From Edaphochlamys debaryana (Eukaryota > Chlorophyta > Chlorophyceae > Chlamydomonadales): a stretch of DNA of 64,000 nt. Under the pieces are notes generated by a model. The model was not told the DNA's origin. It did no database searches and saw only the letters and a program-made list of their open reading frames with translations. Position 1 is the stretch's first letter. Every line of letters begins with the position of its first letter. A program made the translations under genes and the position numbers. The stretch lies in contig JAEHOE010000058.1 in the NCBI GenBank assembly GCA_016858145.1, positions 434,001 to 498,000 of the forward strand. Reading direction: 5' to 3'. This document shows, one piece after another, positions 42,245-54,413 of this stretch.

Positions 42245-43697
42245 TGGACGCCCTGAGACGGGACCCGCAGGGTCGCTACGCCCACCCCGCTGCCGCCGCC
42301 TGGGCCATGGTGAGCCGCACGCAGCTGAGGGCCCAACGCACACCTGCCGGGCGGCATGACATGTTCTCCTCTCTTGGGTCTTGGCCCACGCTCTGCGCCC
42401 CAGGTGGGGGACACCCCCGCTCTTGAGCCCGAGGCGGCGGCGGTGGCGGCGGAGCTGCGGGCGCACCTGCCCGACCTGTCGGCGAACCTGCATGGGGGCT
42501 CACTCGTAGCCAACTTTCCGCTCGACAGCTGTGATTCGCTGGTAGGCGGTTGGCGGTTAGGGGGCTGGTGGTTGGACGGTTGACTGGGATCAGACGAGCT
42601 GACGGAATGTGCAGCTGCCTTTTGTGGCTCCTGAGCCCCTTCTGAGCCACCCTCGCTCACCTCCCTCCCTCCCCCCGCAGGGTAACGACACCGACTGCCC
42701 CACCGGCCAGGAGCCGCTGCCCCCCCTGCTGGCCGCCTCCTACGCCGCCGCCTCCCCCTCCATGGCCGCCAGCCGCACGCCGCCCTTCCGAGCGGGCACC
42801 GTGCGGGGCGCGGCGTGGTACCCCGTGCTGGGGTCGCTGCAGGTGGGGGGCCGCGGGCAGGGGGGCAGGGGGCGGGCTGCCAGCACCACGTGCCGGGCCT
42901 AAAGTCTGCGGGGAGATGGACGGCTCTGACCAGGGGGTTTGCCGCGCTTGGGTGCCGCGCTTGGGTGCCACGTTTGGGTCGAGTATTAGTCCGCCACGCT
43001 CTCTCAACACACACCCTCCCGACAGGACTGGACGTACCACGCCCTGCAGCGCCTCATGCTCACCCTCGAGGTGCGCGGCCGCAGCGTGGCGGTCTCGCCT
43101 GGGTCTCGCGTGTGCTGCTGGCCTGCTCCATATCTTGCCTGTCAGCGTGACCTGCCTTCCCGCCTCGCCTTACCTGAATCCCCTGACCCTCCCCGCCCCT
43201 ACCCGCTGGGTTCCCCCGCCCTCTCCCACTCGTCCGCCCACCAGCTTCACCCAGTCAAGGACCCGCCCGCGGCCGCGCTGCCCGCTCTGTGGAACACCAA
43301 TGTCCGCTCCATGCTACGCCTCATGGAGCTGACCCACATGGGCCTAAGGGCCGTGGTGGCGGACACCACCACACGCGCGCCCCTCTCCGCCACCGTGGAT
43401 GTGGTCAGTCCACGGGGGCAGCGGTCCCTGTGTGCAGACGTGGGGCGAGGGGGCTACGTGTTTCTGCCCATGGCGCCGGGGCTGGAGTACAGCTTGGTCG
43501 TACGGCCGTACGACCTGAGCGCGAAAGGGGTGTCGTACGACCCAGTTAACGTGACGGTGGGGCTGCCGCCGGGCGTGGGGAGCGGGTGTGGGGCGGATGA
43601 GGGCGTGTGCGGGGAGGGGCTGCAGGGGCTGAGCGTGGAGAGGGTGATCTGGGGCGTGAGAAGCGGTGTGCCGCCGAGCCGAAAGCTTCTGCAGTGA
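42245..43697 (+). pseudogene. carboxypeptidase exons 6-10 copy (unit 2)
   Basis: Five exons with intact splice sites and reading frame, coding for the C-terminal half: third zinc ligand, active-site Tyr and Glu, and transthyretin-like domain. The first two zinc ligands and the signal peptide are absent, so it cannot be a complete enzyme alone. It could serve as an alternative 3' cassette for exon 5. Confidence 0.85.
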
Positions 43698-44123
43698 GAG
43701 CTAGTCATGTTGGCTGGGTGTTGCAGGACCAGATGTGCTGTTGCTGTATCATGCATGGCTCTCGCCTCCGGCAAAGGCAACCATCAAGGGCCGGCACGAG
43801 AAGCCCCGCCAGAGGTCTGGCCCTGGCCCAGACGTGGTGGCATCTTGGGTGGCACGGAGCAGGCGCGGGGGCGGATTGCCAGACGTGTCAGGGCACTAGC
43901 TGTGGGTTGTGGGGCTTTAGTGTAAGGTTGATACTGAAGGTGTGATGCTGTCGTGAACGGGGAAGCGAAGTCGTGCATGGGCAAGTGCAGGGGATGGCAG
44001 GCGGGGGTGTTGCAGGGGTGTTGCACGGAAGTTCCGAAGACACTGGTTCTCCGGTCCCAACCCGCTTCTCCCGCACAGCTCCCCGTCTTACTATCCTACT
44101 GCCCTTGCATCAAATCAGTAACC

Positions 44124-44297
44124 ATGCCGGCGGGGGAGCATACGATGGGCTGTGTTGCAGCGACGTGCGGCATCGCGGCTGCCGCCTCGCTGGGGATGGC
44201 AAACCTCGTCTTCAGCAAGATGGATGAGACCGCGGTGGCTGCCGACATGAAAACCAACCCCTGCCGCCGTTCAGCCCTACCTGACCATCTCCCATAG
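44124..44297 (+). pseudogene. truncated first exon of DUF1772-like gene (unit 2)
   Basis: Same 57-codon truncated frame as in unit 1. Confidence 0.8.
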
Positions 44298-44302
44298 CCC
44301 AG

Positions 44303-45755
44303 TGGACGCCCTGAGACGGGACCCGCAGGGTCGCTACGCCCACCCCGCTGCCGCCGCCTGGGCCATGGTGAGCCGCACGCAGCTGAGGGCCCAACGCACA
44401 CCTGCCGGGCGGCATGACATGTTCTCCTCTCTTGGGTCTTGGCCCACGCTCTGCGCCCCAGGTGGGGGACACCCCCGCTCTTGAGCCCGAGGCGGCGGCG
44501 GTGGCGGCGGAGCTGCGGGCGCACCTGCCCGACCTGTCGGCGAACCTGCATGGGGGCTCACTCGTAGCCAACTTTCCGCTCGACAGCTGTGATTCGCTGG
44601 TAGGCGGTTGGCGGTTAGGGGGCTGGTGGTTGGACGGTTGACTGGGATCAGACGAGCTGACGGAATGTGCAGCTGCCTTTTGTGGCTCCTGAGCCCCTTC
44701 TGAGCCACCCTCGCTCACCTCCCTCCCTCCCCCCGCAGGGTAACGACACCGACTGCCCCACCGGCCAGGAGCCGCTGCCCCCCCTGCTGGCCGCCTCCTA
44801 CGCCGCCGCCTCCCCCTCCATGGCCGCCAGCCGCACGCCGCCCTTCCGAGCGGGCACCGTGCGGGGCGCGGCGTGGTACCCCGTGCTGGGGTCGCTGCAG
44901 GTGGGGGGCCGCGGGCAGGGGGGCAGGGGGCGGGCTGCCAGCACCACGTGCCGGGCCTAAAGTCTGCGGGGAGATGGACGGCTCTGACCAGGGGGTTTGC
45001 CGCGCTTGGGTGCCGCGCTTGGGTGCCACGTTTGGGTCGAGTATTAGTCCGCCACGCTCTCTCAACACACACCCTCCCGACAGGACTGGACGTACCACGC
45101 CCTGCAGCGCCTCATGCTCACCCTCGAGGTGCGCGGCCGCAGCGTGGCGGTCTCGCCTGGGTCTCGCGTGTGCTGCTGGCCTGCTCCATATCTTGCCTGT
45201 CAGCGTGACCTGCCTTCCCGCCTCGCCTTACCTGAATCCCCTGACCCTCCCCGCCCCTACCCGCTGGGTTCCCCCGCCCTCTCCCACTCGTCCGCCCACC
45301 AGCTTCACCCAGTCAAGGACCCGCCCGCGGCCGCGCTGCCCGCTCTGTGGAACACCAATGTCCGCTCCATGCTACGCCTCATGGAGCTGACCCACATGGG
45401 CCTAAGGGCCGTGGTGGCGGACACCACCACACGCGCGCCCCTCTCCGCCACCGTGGATGTGGTCAGTCCACGGGGGCAGCGGTCCCTGTGTGCAGACGTG
45501 GGGCGAGGGGGCTACGTGTTTCTGCCCATGGCGCCGGGGCTGGAGTACAGCTTGGTCGTACGGCCGTACGACCTGAGCGCGAAAGGGGTGTCGTACGACC
45601 CAGTTAACGTGACGGTGGGGCTGCCGCCGGGCGTGGGGAGCGGGTGTGGGGCGGATGAGGGCGTGTGCGGGGAGGGGCTGCAGGGGCTGAGCGTGGAGAG
45701 GGTGATCTGGGGCGTGAGAAGCGGTGTGCCGCCGAGCCGAAAGCTTCTGCAGTGA
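44303..45755 (+). pseudogene. carboxypeptidase exons 6-10 copy (unit 3)
   Basis: All translated frames match unit 2 exactly; splice sites intact; no 5' half. Confidence 0.85.
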
Positions 45756-46181
45756 GAGCTAGTCATGTTGGCTGGGTGTTGCAGGACCAGATGTGCTGTT
45801 GCTGTATCATGCATGGCTCTCGCCTCCGGCAAAGGCAACCATCAAGGGCCGGCACGAGAAGCCCCGCCAGAGGTCTGGCCCTGGCCCAGACGTGGTGGCA
45901 TCTTGGGTGGCACGGAGCAGGCGCGGGGGCGGATTGCCAGACGTGTCAGGGCACTAGCTGTGGGTTGTGGGGCTTTAGTGTAAGGTTGATACTGAAGGTG
46001 TGATGCTGTCGTGAACGGGGAAGCGAAGTCGTGCATGGGCAAGTGCAGGGGATGGCAGGCGGGGGTGTTGCAGGGGTGTTGCACGGAAGTTCCGAAGACA
46101 CTGGTTCTCCGGTCCCAACCCGCTTCTCCCGCACAGCTCCCCGTCTTACTATCCTACTGCCCTTGCATCAAATCAGTAACC

Positions 46182-46355
46182 ATGCCGGCGGGGGAGCATA
46201 CGATGGGCTGTGTTGCAGCGACGTGCGGCATCGCGGCTGCCGCCTCGCTGGGGATGGCAAACCTCGTCTTCAGCAAGATGGATGAGACCGCGGTGGCTGC
46301 CGACATGAAAACCAACCCCTGCCGCCGTTCAGCCCTACCTGACCATCTCCCATAG
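46182..46355 (+). pseudogene. truncated first exon of DUF1772-like gene (unit 3)
   Basis: Same 57-codon truncated frame. Confidence 0.8.
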
Positions 46356-46360
46356 CCCAG

Positions 46361-47813
46361 TGGACGCCCTGAGACGGGACCCGCAGGGTCGCTACGCCCA
46401 CCCCGCTGCCGCCGCCTGGGCCATGGTGAGCCGCACGCAGCTGAGGGCCCAACGCACACCTGCCGGGCGGCATGACATGTTCTCCTCTCTTGGGTCTTGG
46501 CCCACGCTCTGCGCCCCAGGTGGGGGACACCCCCGCTCTTGAGCCCGAGGCGGCGGCGGTGGCGGCGGAGCTGCGGGCGCACCTGCCCGACCTGTCGGCG
46601 AACCTGCATGGGGGCTCACTCGTAGCCAACTTTCCGCTCGACAGCTGTGATTCGCTGGTAGGCGGTTGGCGGTTAGGGGGCTGGTGGTTGGACGGTTGAC
46701 TGGGATCAGACGAGCTGACGGAATGTGCAGCTGCCTTTTGTGGCTCCTGAGCCCCTTCTGAGCCACCCTCGCTCACCTCCCTCCCTCCCCCCGCAGGGTA
46801 ACGACACCGACTGCCCCACCGGCCAGGAGCCGCTGCCCCCCCTGCTGGCCGCCTCCTACGCCGCCGCCTCCCCCTCCATGGCCGCCAGCCGCACGCCGCC
46901 CTTCCGAGCGGGCACCGTGCGGGGCGCGGCGTGGTACCCCGTGCTGGGGTCGCTGCAGGTGGGGGGCCGCGGGCAGGGGGGCAGGGGGCGGGCTGCCAGC
47001 ACCACGTGCCGGGCCTAAAGTCTGCGGGGAGATGGACGGCTCTGACCAGGGGGTTTGCCGCGCTTGGGTGCCGCGCTTGGGTGCCACGTTTGGGTCGAGT
47101 ATTAGTCCGCCACGCTCTCTCAACACACACCCTCCCGACAGGACTGGACGTACCACGCCCTGCAGCGCCTCATGCTCACCCTCGAGGTGCGCGGCCGCAG
47201 CGTGGCGGTCTCGCCTGGGTCTCGCGTGTGCTGCTGGCCTGCTCCATATCTTGCCTGTCAGCGTGACCTGCCTTCCCGCCTCGCCTTACCTGAATCCCCT
47301 GACCCTCCCCGCCCCTACCCGCTGGGTTCCCCCGCCCTCTCCCACTCGTCCGCCCACCAGCTTCACCCAGTCAAGGACCCGCCCGCGGCCGCGCTGCCCG
47401 CTCTGTGGAACACCAATGTCCGCTCCATGCTACGCCTCATGGAGCTGACCCACATGGGCCTAAGGGCCGTGGTGGCGGACACCACCACACGCGCGCCCCT
47501 CTCCGCCACCGTGGATGTGGTCAGTCCACGGGGGCAGCGGTCCCTGTGTGCAGACGTGGGGCGAGGGGGCTACGTGTTTCTGCCCATGGCGCCGGGGCTG
47601 GAGTACAGCTTGGTCGTACGGCCGTACGACCTGAGCGCGAAAGGGGTGTCGTACGACCCAGTTAACGTGACGGTGGGGCTGCCGCCGGGCGTGGGGAGCG
47701 GGTGTGGGGCGGATGAGGGCGTGTGCGGGGAGGGGCTGCAGGGGCTGAGCGTGGAGAGGGTGATCTGGGGCGTGAGAAGCGGTGTGCCGCCGAGCCGAAA
47801 GCTTCTGCAGTGA
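46361..47813 (+). pseudogene. carboxypeptidase exons 6-10 copy (unit 4)
   Basis: All translated frames match unit 2 exactly; splice sites intact; no 5' half. Confidence 0.85.
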
Positions 47814-48239
47814 GAGCTAGTCATGTTGGCTGGGTGTTGCAGGACCAGATGTGCTGTTGCTGTATCATGCATGGCTCTCGCCTCCGGCAAAGGCAACCAT
47901 CAAGGGCCGGCACGAGAAGCCCCGCCAGAGGTCTGGCCCTGGCCCAGACGTGGTGGCATCTTGGGTGGCACGGAGCAGGCGCGGGGGCGGATTGCCAGAC
48001 GTGTCAGGGCACTAGCTGTGGGTTGTGGGGCTTTAGTGTAAGGTTGATACTGAAGGTGTGATGCTGTCGTGAACGGGGAAGCGAAGTCGTGCATGGGCAA
48101 GTGCAGGGGATGGCAGGCGGGGGTGTTGCAGGGGTGTTGCACGGAAGTTCCGAAGACACTGGTTCTCCGGTCCCAACCCGCTTCTCCCGCACAGCTCCCC
48201 GTCTTACTATCCTACTGCCCTTGCATCAAATCAGTAACC

Positions 48240-48413
48240 ATGCCGGCGGGGGAGCATACGATGGGCTGTGTTGCAGCGACGTGCGGCATCGCGGCTGCCG
48301 CCTCGCTGGGGATGGCAAACCTCGTCTTCAGCAAGATGGATGAGACCGCGGTGGCTGCCGACATGAAAACCAACCCCTGCCGCCGTTCAGCCCTACCTGA
48401 CCATCTCCCATAG
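48240..48413 (+). pseudogene. truncated first exon of DUF1772-like gene (unit 4)
   Basis: Same 57-codon truncated frame. Confidence 0.8.
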
Positions 48414-48418
48414 CCCAG

Positions 48419-49871
48419 TGGACGCCCTGAGACGGGACCCGCAGGGTCGCTACGCCCACCCCGCTGCCGCCGCCTGGGCCATGGTGAGCCGCACGCAGCT
48501 GAGGGCCCAACGCACACCTGCCGGGCGGCATGACATGTTCTCCTCTCTTGGGTCTTGGCCCACGCTCTGCGCCCCAGGTGGGGGACACCCCCGCTCTTGA
48601 GCCCGAGGCGGCGGCGGTGGCGGCGGAGCTGCGGGCGCACCTGCCCGACCTGTCGGCGAACCTGCATGGGGGCTCACTCGTAGCCAACTTTCCGCTCGAC
48701 AGCTGTGATTCGCTGGTAGGCGGTTGGCGGTTAGGGGGCTGGTGGTTGGACGGTTGACTGGGATCAGACGAGCTGACGGAATGTGCAGCTGCCTTTTGTG
48801 GCTCCTGAGCCCCTTCTGAGCCACCCTCGCTCACCTCCCTCCCTCCCCCCGCAGGGTAACGACACCGACTGCCCCACCGGCCAGGAGCCGCTGCCCCCCC
48901 TGCTGGCCGCCTCCTACGCCGCCGCCTCCCCCTCCATGGCCGCCAGCCGCACGCCGCCCTTCCGAGCGGGCACCGTGCGGGGCGCGGCGTGGTACCCCGT
49001 GCTGGGGTCGCTGCAGGTGGGGGGCCGCGGGCAGGGGGGCAGGGGGCGGGCTGCCAGCACCACGTGCCGGGCCTAAAGTCTGCGGGGAGATGGACGGCTC
49101 TGACCAGGGGGTTTGCCGCGCTTGGGTGCCGCGCTTGGGTGCCACGTTTGGGTCGAGTATTAGTCCGCCACGCTCTCTCAACACACACCCTCCCGACAGG
49201 ACTGGACGTACCACGCCCTGCAGCGCCTCATGCTCACCCTCGAGGTGCGCGGCCGCAGCGTGGCGGTCTCGCCTGGGTCTCGCGTGTGCTGCTGGCCTGC
49301 TCCATATCTTGCCTGTCAGCGTGACCTGCCTTCCCGCCTCGCCTTACCTGAATCCCCTGACCCTCCCCGCCCCTACCCGCTGGGTTCCCCCGCCCTCTCC
49401 CACTCGTCCGCCCACCAGCTTCACCCAGTCAAGGACCCGCCCGCGGCCGCGCTGCCCGCTCTGTGGAACACCAATGTCCGCTCCATGCTACGCCTCATGG
49501 AGCTGACCCACATGGGCCTAAGGGCCGTGGTGGCGGACACCACCACACGCGCGCCCCTCTCCGCCACCGTGGATGTGGTCAGTCCACGGGGGCAGCGGTC
49601 CCTGTGTGCAGACGTGGGGCGAGGGGGCTACGTGTTTCTGCCCATGGCGCCGGGGCTGGAGTACAGCTTGGTCGTACGGCCGTACGACCTGAGCGCGAAA
49701 GGGGTGTCGTACGACCCAGTTAACGTGACGGTGGGGCTGCCGCCGGGCGTGGGGAGCGGGTGTGGGGCGGATGAGGGCGTGTGCGGGGAGGGGCTGCAGG
49801 GGCTGAGCGTGGAGAGGGTGATCTGGGGCGTGAGAAGCGGTGTGCCGCCGAGCCGAAAGCTTCTGCAGTGA
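48419..49871 (+). pseudogene. carboxypeptidase exons 6-10 copy (unit 5)
   Basis: All translated frames match unit 2 exactly; splice sites intact; no 5' half. Confidence 0.85.
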
Positions 49872-50297
49872 GAGCTAGTCATGTTGGCTGGGTGTTGCAG
49901 GACCAGATGTGCTGTTGCTGTATCATGCATGGCTCTCGCCTCCGGCAAAGGCAACCATCAAGGGCCGGCACGAGAAGCCCCGCCAGAGGTCTGGCCCTGG
50001 CCCAGACGTGGTGGCATCTTGGGTGGCACGGAGCAGGCGCGGGGGCGGATTGCCAGACGTGTCAGGGCACTAGCTGTGGGTTGTGGGGCTTTAGTGTAAG
50101 GTTGATACTGAAGGTGTGATGCTGTCGTGAACGGGGAAGCGAAGTCGTGCATGGGCAAGTGCAGGGGATGGCAGGCGGGGGTGTTGCAGGGGTGTTGCAC
50201 GGAAGTTCCGAAGACACTGGTTCTCCGGTCCCAACCCGCTTCTCCCGCACAGCTCCCCGTCTTACTATCCTACTGCCCTTGCATCAAATCAGTAACC

Positions 50298-50459
50298 ATG
50301 CCGGCGGGGGAGCATACGATGGGCTGTGTTGCAGCGACGTGCGGCATCGCGGCTGCCGCCTCGCTGGGGATGGCAAACCTCGTCTTCAGCAAGATGGATG
50401 AGACCGCGGTGGCTGCCGACATGAAAACCAACCCCTGCCGCCTGTTCAGCCCTACCTGA
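50298..50459 (+). pseudogene. truncated first exon of DUF1772-like gene (unit 5)
   Basis: As in the other units, but one extra T in the junction (CGCCTGTTCAGC) changes the end to NPCRLFSPT and shortens the frame to 53 codons. This marks the junction to the diverged unit 6. Confidence 0.8.
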
Positions 50460-50477
50460 CCATCTCCCATAGCCCAG

Positions 50478-51893
50478 TGGACGCCCTGAGACGGGACCCG
50501 CAGGGTCGCTACGCCCACCCCGCTGCCGCCGCCTGGGCCATGGTGAGCCGCACGCAGCCGAGGGCCCAACGCACACCTGCCGGGCGGCATGACACGTTCT
50601 CCTCTCTTGGGTCTTGGCCCACGCTCTGCGCCCCAGGTGGGGGACACCCCCGCTCTTGAGCCCGAGGCGGCGGCGGTGGCGGCGGAGCTGCGGGCGCACC
50701 TGCCCGACCTGTCGGCGAACCTGCATGGGGGCTCACTCGTAGCCAACTTTCCGCTCGACAGCTGTGATTCGCTGGTAGGCGGTTGGCGGTTAGGGGGCTG
50801 GTGGTTGGACGGTTGGCTGGGATCAGACGAGCTGACGGAATGTGCAGCTGCCTTTTGTGGCTCCTGAGCCCCTTCTGAGCCACCCTCGCTCACCTCCCTC
50901 CCTCCCCCCGCAGGGTAACGACACCGACTGCCCCACCGGCCAGGAGCCGCTGCCCCCCCTGCTGGCCGCCTCCTACGCCGCCGCCTCCCCCTCCATGGCC
51001 GCCAGCCGCACGCCGCCCTTCCGAGCGGGCACCGTGCGGGGCGCGGCGTGGTACCCCGTGCTGGGGTCGCTGCAGGTGGCTGGGGGGCACGGGCAGGGGG
51101 CGGGCGGCTGCCAGCACCACGTGCCGGTCATCGGTGTCTGCGGGGCAATGGACGGCCCGGAGCAGGATAGTTGCCGCGTTTGGGGGCCACGATCGTACAA
51201 GTACGGTACAGGCCGCCGCCCACTCTACGCCTCCCCTCCCCTCAGGACTGGACCTACCACGCCCTGCAGCGCCTCATGCTCACCCTCGAGGTGCGCGGCG
51301 GCAGCGTGGCGGTCTCGCGTGTGCTGCTTGCCTAATGCCGCCTTCCCGCCTCGCCTTCGCCAAGTCCCCTGAGGACCTGACCCTCCCCACGCCTGCCCGC
51401 CGGGTTCCCTCCCCCTTCCCCCTTCCGGCGGCCCAAACAGCTTCACGCCGTCAAGGACCCGCCCGCGGCCGCGCTGCCCGCTCTGTGGAACACCAATGTC
51501 CGCTCCATGCTACGCCTCATGGAGCTGACCCACATGGGCCTAAGGGCCGTGGTAACGGACACCACCACACGCGCGCCCCTCTCCGCCACCGTGGATGTGG
51601 TCAGTCCACGGGGGCAGCGGTCCCTGTGTGCAGACGTGGGGCGAGGGGGCTACGTGTTTCTGCCCATGGCGCCGGGGCTGCAGTACAGCTTGGTCGTACG
51701 GCCGTACGACCCGAGCGCGAAAGGGGTGTCGTACGATCCGGTCAACGTGACGGTGGGGCTGCCGCCGGGCGTGGGGAGCGGGTGTGGGGCGGATGAGGGC
51801 GTGTGCGGGGAGGGGCTGCAGGGGCTGAGCGTGGAGAGGGTGATCTGGGGCGTGAGAAGCGGTGTGCCGCCGAGCCGAAAGCTTCTGCAGTGA
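50478..51893 (+). pseudogene. carboxypeptidase exons 6-10 copy (unit 6, diverged)
   Basis: The same five exons remain open and spliceable, but the introns before and after exon 9 differ in length and sequence from the other units, and a few codons change (for example LHAVKDPP for LHPVKDPP, LQYSLV for LEYSLV). It is probably the oldest copy, perhaps the original 3' end of the carboxypeptidase gene, because it is followed by the intact neighbour. Confidence 0.85.
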
Positions 51894-52269
51894 GGGCTTG
51901 TCATGTTGGCTGGGTGTTGCAGGACCAGATGTGCTGTTGCTGTATCATGGCTCTCGTCTCCGTCAAAGGCGACCATCAAGGGCCGGCCTCAGACGTGACG
52001 GCATCTTGGGTGGCACGGAGCAGGCGAGGGGGCAGATTGCCAGGCGCGTCAAGGCACAAGCTGCGGACTGTATGTGGGGCTTTTGTGTATGATAAGGTTG
52101 AGACTGAAGGTGTGATGCTGTCGTGAATGGGCAAGTGCAGGGGATGGCTGGGGTGTTGCAGGGGTGTTGCACGGAAGTTCCAAAGACACTGGTTCTCCGG
52201 TCCCAACCCGCTTCTCCCGCACAGCTCCCCGTCTTACTATCCTACTGCCCTTGCATCAAATTAGTAACC

Positions 52270-53654
52270 ATGCCGGCGGGGGAGCATACGATGGGCTGTG
52301 TTGCAGCGACGTGCGGCATCGCGGCTGCCGCCTCGCTGGGGATGGCAAACCTCGTCTTCAGCAAGATGGATGAGACCGCGGTGGCTGCCGACATGAAAAA
52401 GGTGGGTGCGTTCGCGACAACGGGAGCAAGGAAGTCCCGATTGTTTCGGACGTCCGGAACGTCGCGGCGCGGGCGCTAGCAGCTGCAAGCTCTCGCTTAC
52501 GAGGAGGATGTCACCGAGCCAGCAACTAGGGCTCAGCTTGCGGTCTCGGCGGTCTTGCTCAAGTCGCTGATGTCGTCGAAGCCCGCCTGGCCCCTGCCGC
52601 GACCTGCGCCCGACGCCCCCCTGCTTGATGTGCGCTTCATAAACAGCATCTAGCTGCGATCCAGTTCGGGGGCGGTTGCACCGGAACCCTACTTGCTCCG
52701 GTTCGCCAAGGCGAAGGCCTCCCTGGTCGTCCCTGGGCCCCGGCCCTCCCCTTGCCGGGCCCTCACCAAGCCCGCAGGTCATAAGCAGAGGGCGTTGAAT
52801 GCCTTCAGGCCCAAACTTAACAACTAAGCCCACACCTCACAAGTGTCGCGCGTTAAATGCCTCTGTGACCTGCGCCCACAACCAAGCGACCTTCGCTTAC
52901 TAGGATTCCGTCCGCCCCCCGCCCTCGACCCCAGGTCCTTACCGCCACCTTCCCCATCCACGTGGGCTACATTGGCGTGGGCACCGTGGCGGCAGTGGCG
53001 CAGGCCGTCAAGAGCTCCAACGCCAAAGGCCTGTGGCTGGCCTCGGCCGCGCTGGTCGGCTCCGTCCTGCCCTACACGTGAGCTGCGAAACACCAGTCGT
53101 CCATGCGACCCGCATCAGGGGACCACCTCGCGCAGGCCCTGATGCAGTCCCCACCGTGCTCCCCTATGTTGCCCGCACCAGCTACTTCCTGGTGATGGAC
53201 GACGTGAAGGCCGTCTACGCTGCAGGGGCGGACAAGAAGGCACCGCCCGCCGGCAAGATGGCCAGTAAGCTGAAGCGGGCAGTGGTGTCCTATGCCGTCT
53301 GGGGCGCAACATCTGCCTGTGTACGGATCGCACCTGCTGCGCCTCTTCTTGCCGGTTGTCGCCCGCCCCCGCCAACTCCTCGCCCCTATACCCCTTGTGC
53401 TGCAGGCTTGGTGAAGAGCGGCTACATCCGTGTGGCGCTGCTGACTGCCGGGACTACCCTCATGGTGGGAGGGCGTCCTGAGGGGTTCGGCCGGGGCCAT
53501 GCAGCGGTCCCCACCGTATTGGTTGACGCACAGCGCACCAGTGCCACAGCAAGTGTCCCCCACCAGTGCTCGACGCGTGTTGCTGCATGGCTTCGCCCTT
53601 CTGTCTGCCTGCGTCCCTCAGGTGGTGGGCCTGGCCAAGACCCACAAGAAGTGA
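52270..53654 (+). CDS. four-helix membrane protein, DUF1772/anthrone-oxygenase-like
   Basis: Exons 52270-52401, 52935-53077, 53182-53318, 53406-53464 and 53622-53654 join in phase to 167 residues. Four hydrophobic helices are seen: CVAATCGIAAAASLGMANLV, HVGYIGVGTVAAVAQAV, LWLASAALVGSVLPYTYFLV and YIRVALLTAGTTLMVVGLA. A P-Y-T followed by M and a charged loop after helix 3, and FPIH at the start of helix 2, resemble the DUF1772 family of small membrane proteins. The reaction is unknown; some fungal members assist anthrone oxidation, which cannot be assumed here. Its first exon and upstream region were copied five times into the repeat array. The 533-base first intron has no visible gene. Confidence 0.68.
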
Positions 53655-54413
53655 GCGGCGCACACCCTGTGGGCCCCTGGCTGGTGGAAGGAGCCCGGCA
53701 GGGCGGCAGTCCACACGCCAGCCACCGGGCTGATGGCTTGGTGACCAGCCGGCAGGAGCGTGGCTCTTACTTGTTCCATGTGACGGCGGCAACCGCGGTA
53801 CTGTGGCTCAAAACCGCTGCAAGGGTTGACATAAATGGTTTGGAGGCGGGCACTGCTCCTCAGGGCGCTGCCTGCAACATGCAGCTATAATTTGATTGGG
53901 CTCTGAACTGTACTGGCATAACGCAATGGGCTCGAAACTGTGTACCGGTAGCTGTGGAGCCGGCTGTAAGATACGGTATGTCCTGGTCTCCTCGAGCCGG
54001 CACAAACGCTAAGCACCAGGACAGCATTCCAGCCTTACATCCGCGCCACCTGTTACCGTCTGATTACAGCACATAGTACCGGTATGCCCCGCCTGCCACG
54101 GCGGTCCCCTGTTGCGGCCACCTCCGCAATCATCCGCTGACCCCCGGTCTCAGCATCCAATGTGCGCCGCACCAGCCTTCAGTCATCAGGTCAGCCGCTA
54201 TGCCAGCTTCCCTCTTGCCTTTCCCACATGCATCCGACGTGCTAAATGCCGAAGCGGAACACCCGTGCGCCCCGCCGTGTAGCGACCCCCGCCACGGCCG
54301 GTTCTGAGCAATCCTGGCCCACGGTGCTCCGCTTCCCAGCCGCCCACCAGCCGCCGCTGCCGGAGCTGCTTCTCCACCATGCCAGTCTTACACCCGGGCT
54401 TTAGTCAGCCGCC
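53655..54413. other. region between convergent genes
   Basis: 3'UTRs of the DUF1772-like gene and of the CASP homologue. A minus-strand TGTAA for the latter lies at 54388-54392, only about 20 bases past its stop, with another at 54034-54038. No coding exon supported. Confidence 0.5.
53965..53969 (+). terminator. TGTAA polyadenylation signal, DUF1772-like gene
   Basis: First TGTAA downstream of the stop, 311 bases away. Confidence 0.45.

Larger units (their letters stand above)
40195..52401 (+). repeat. tandem array of about 2058-bp units, six copies
   Basis: Unit starts (at the bases CCAGTGGACG) are 40195, 42241, 44299, 46357, 48415 and 50474. Spacings are 2046, 2058, 2058, 2058 and 2059. 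Each unit contains carboxypeptidase exons 6-10, its 3'UTR, and the promoter side and first exon of the DUF1772-like gene. Units 2-5 appear identical, unit 1 differs at a few sites and lacks 12 bases, and unit 6 is more diverged. Unit 1 is joined to the only 5' half of the carboxypeptidase; unit 6 is joined to the only complete DUF1772-like gene. The internal junction lies after GACATGAAAA, followed by CCAACCCC, which also occurs in carboxypeptidase intron 5. Confidence 0.95.

Noticed and set aside
42154..43014. Minus-strand frame of 286 codons, repeated in units 2-5
   Set aside because: It is the antisense of carboxypeptidase exons and introns; its repetition simply follows the tandem array.
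40195..52401. Array read as a family of complete tandem carboxypeptidase genes
   Set aside because: Only the first copy has the signal peptide and the first zinc motif; the others contain exons 6-10 only.
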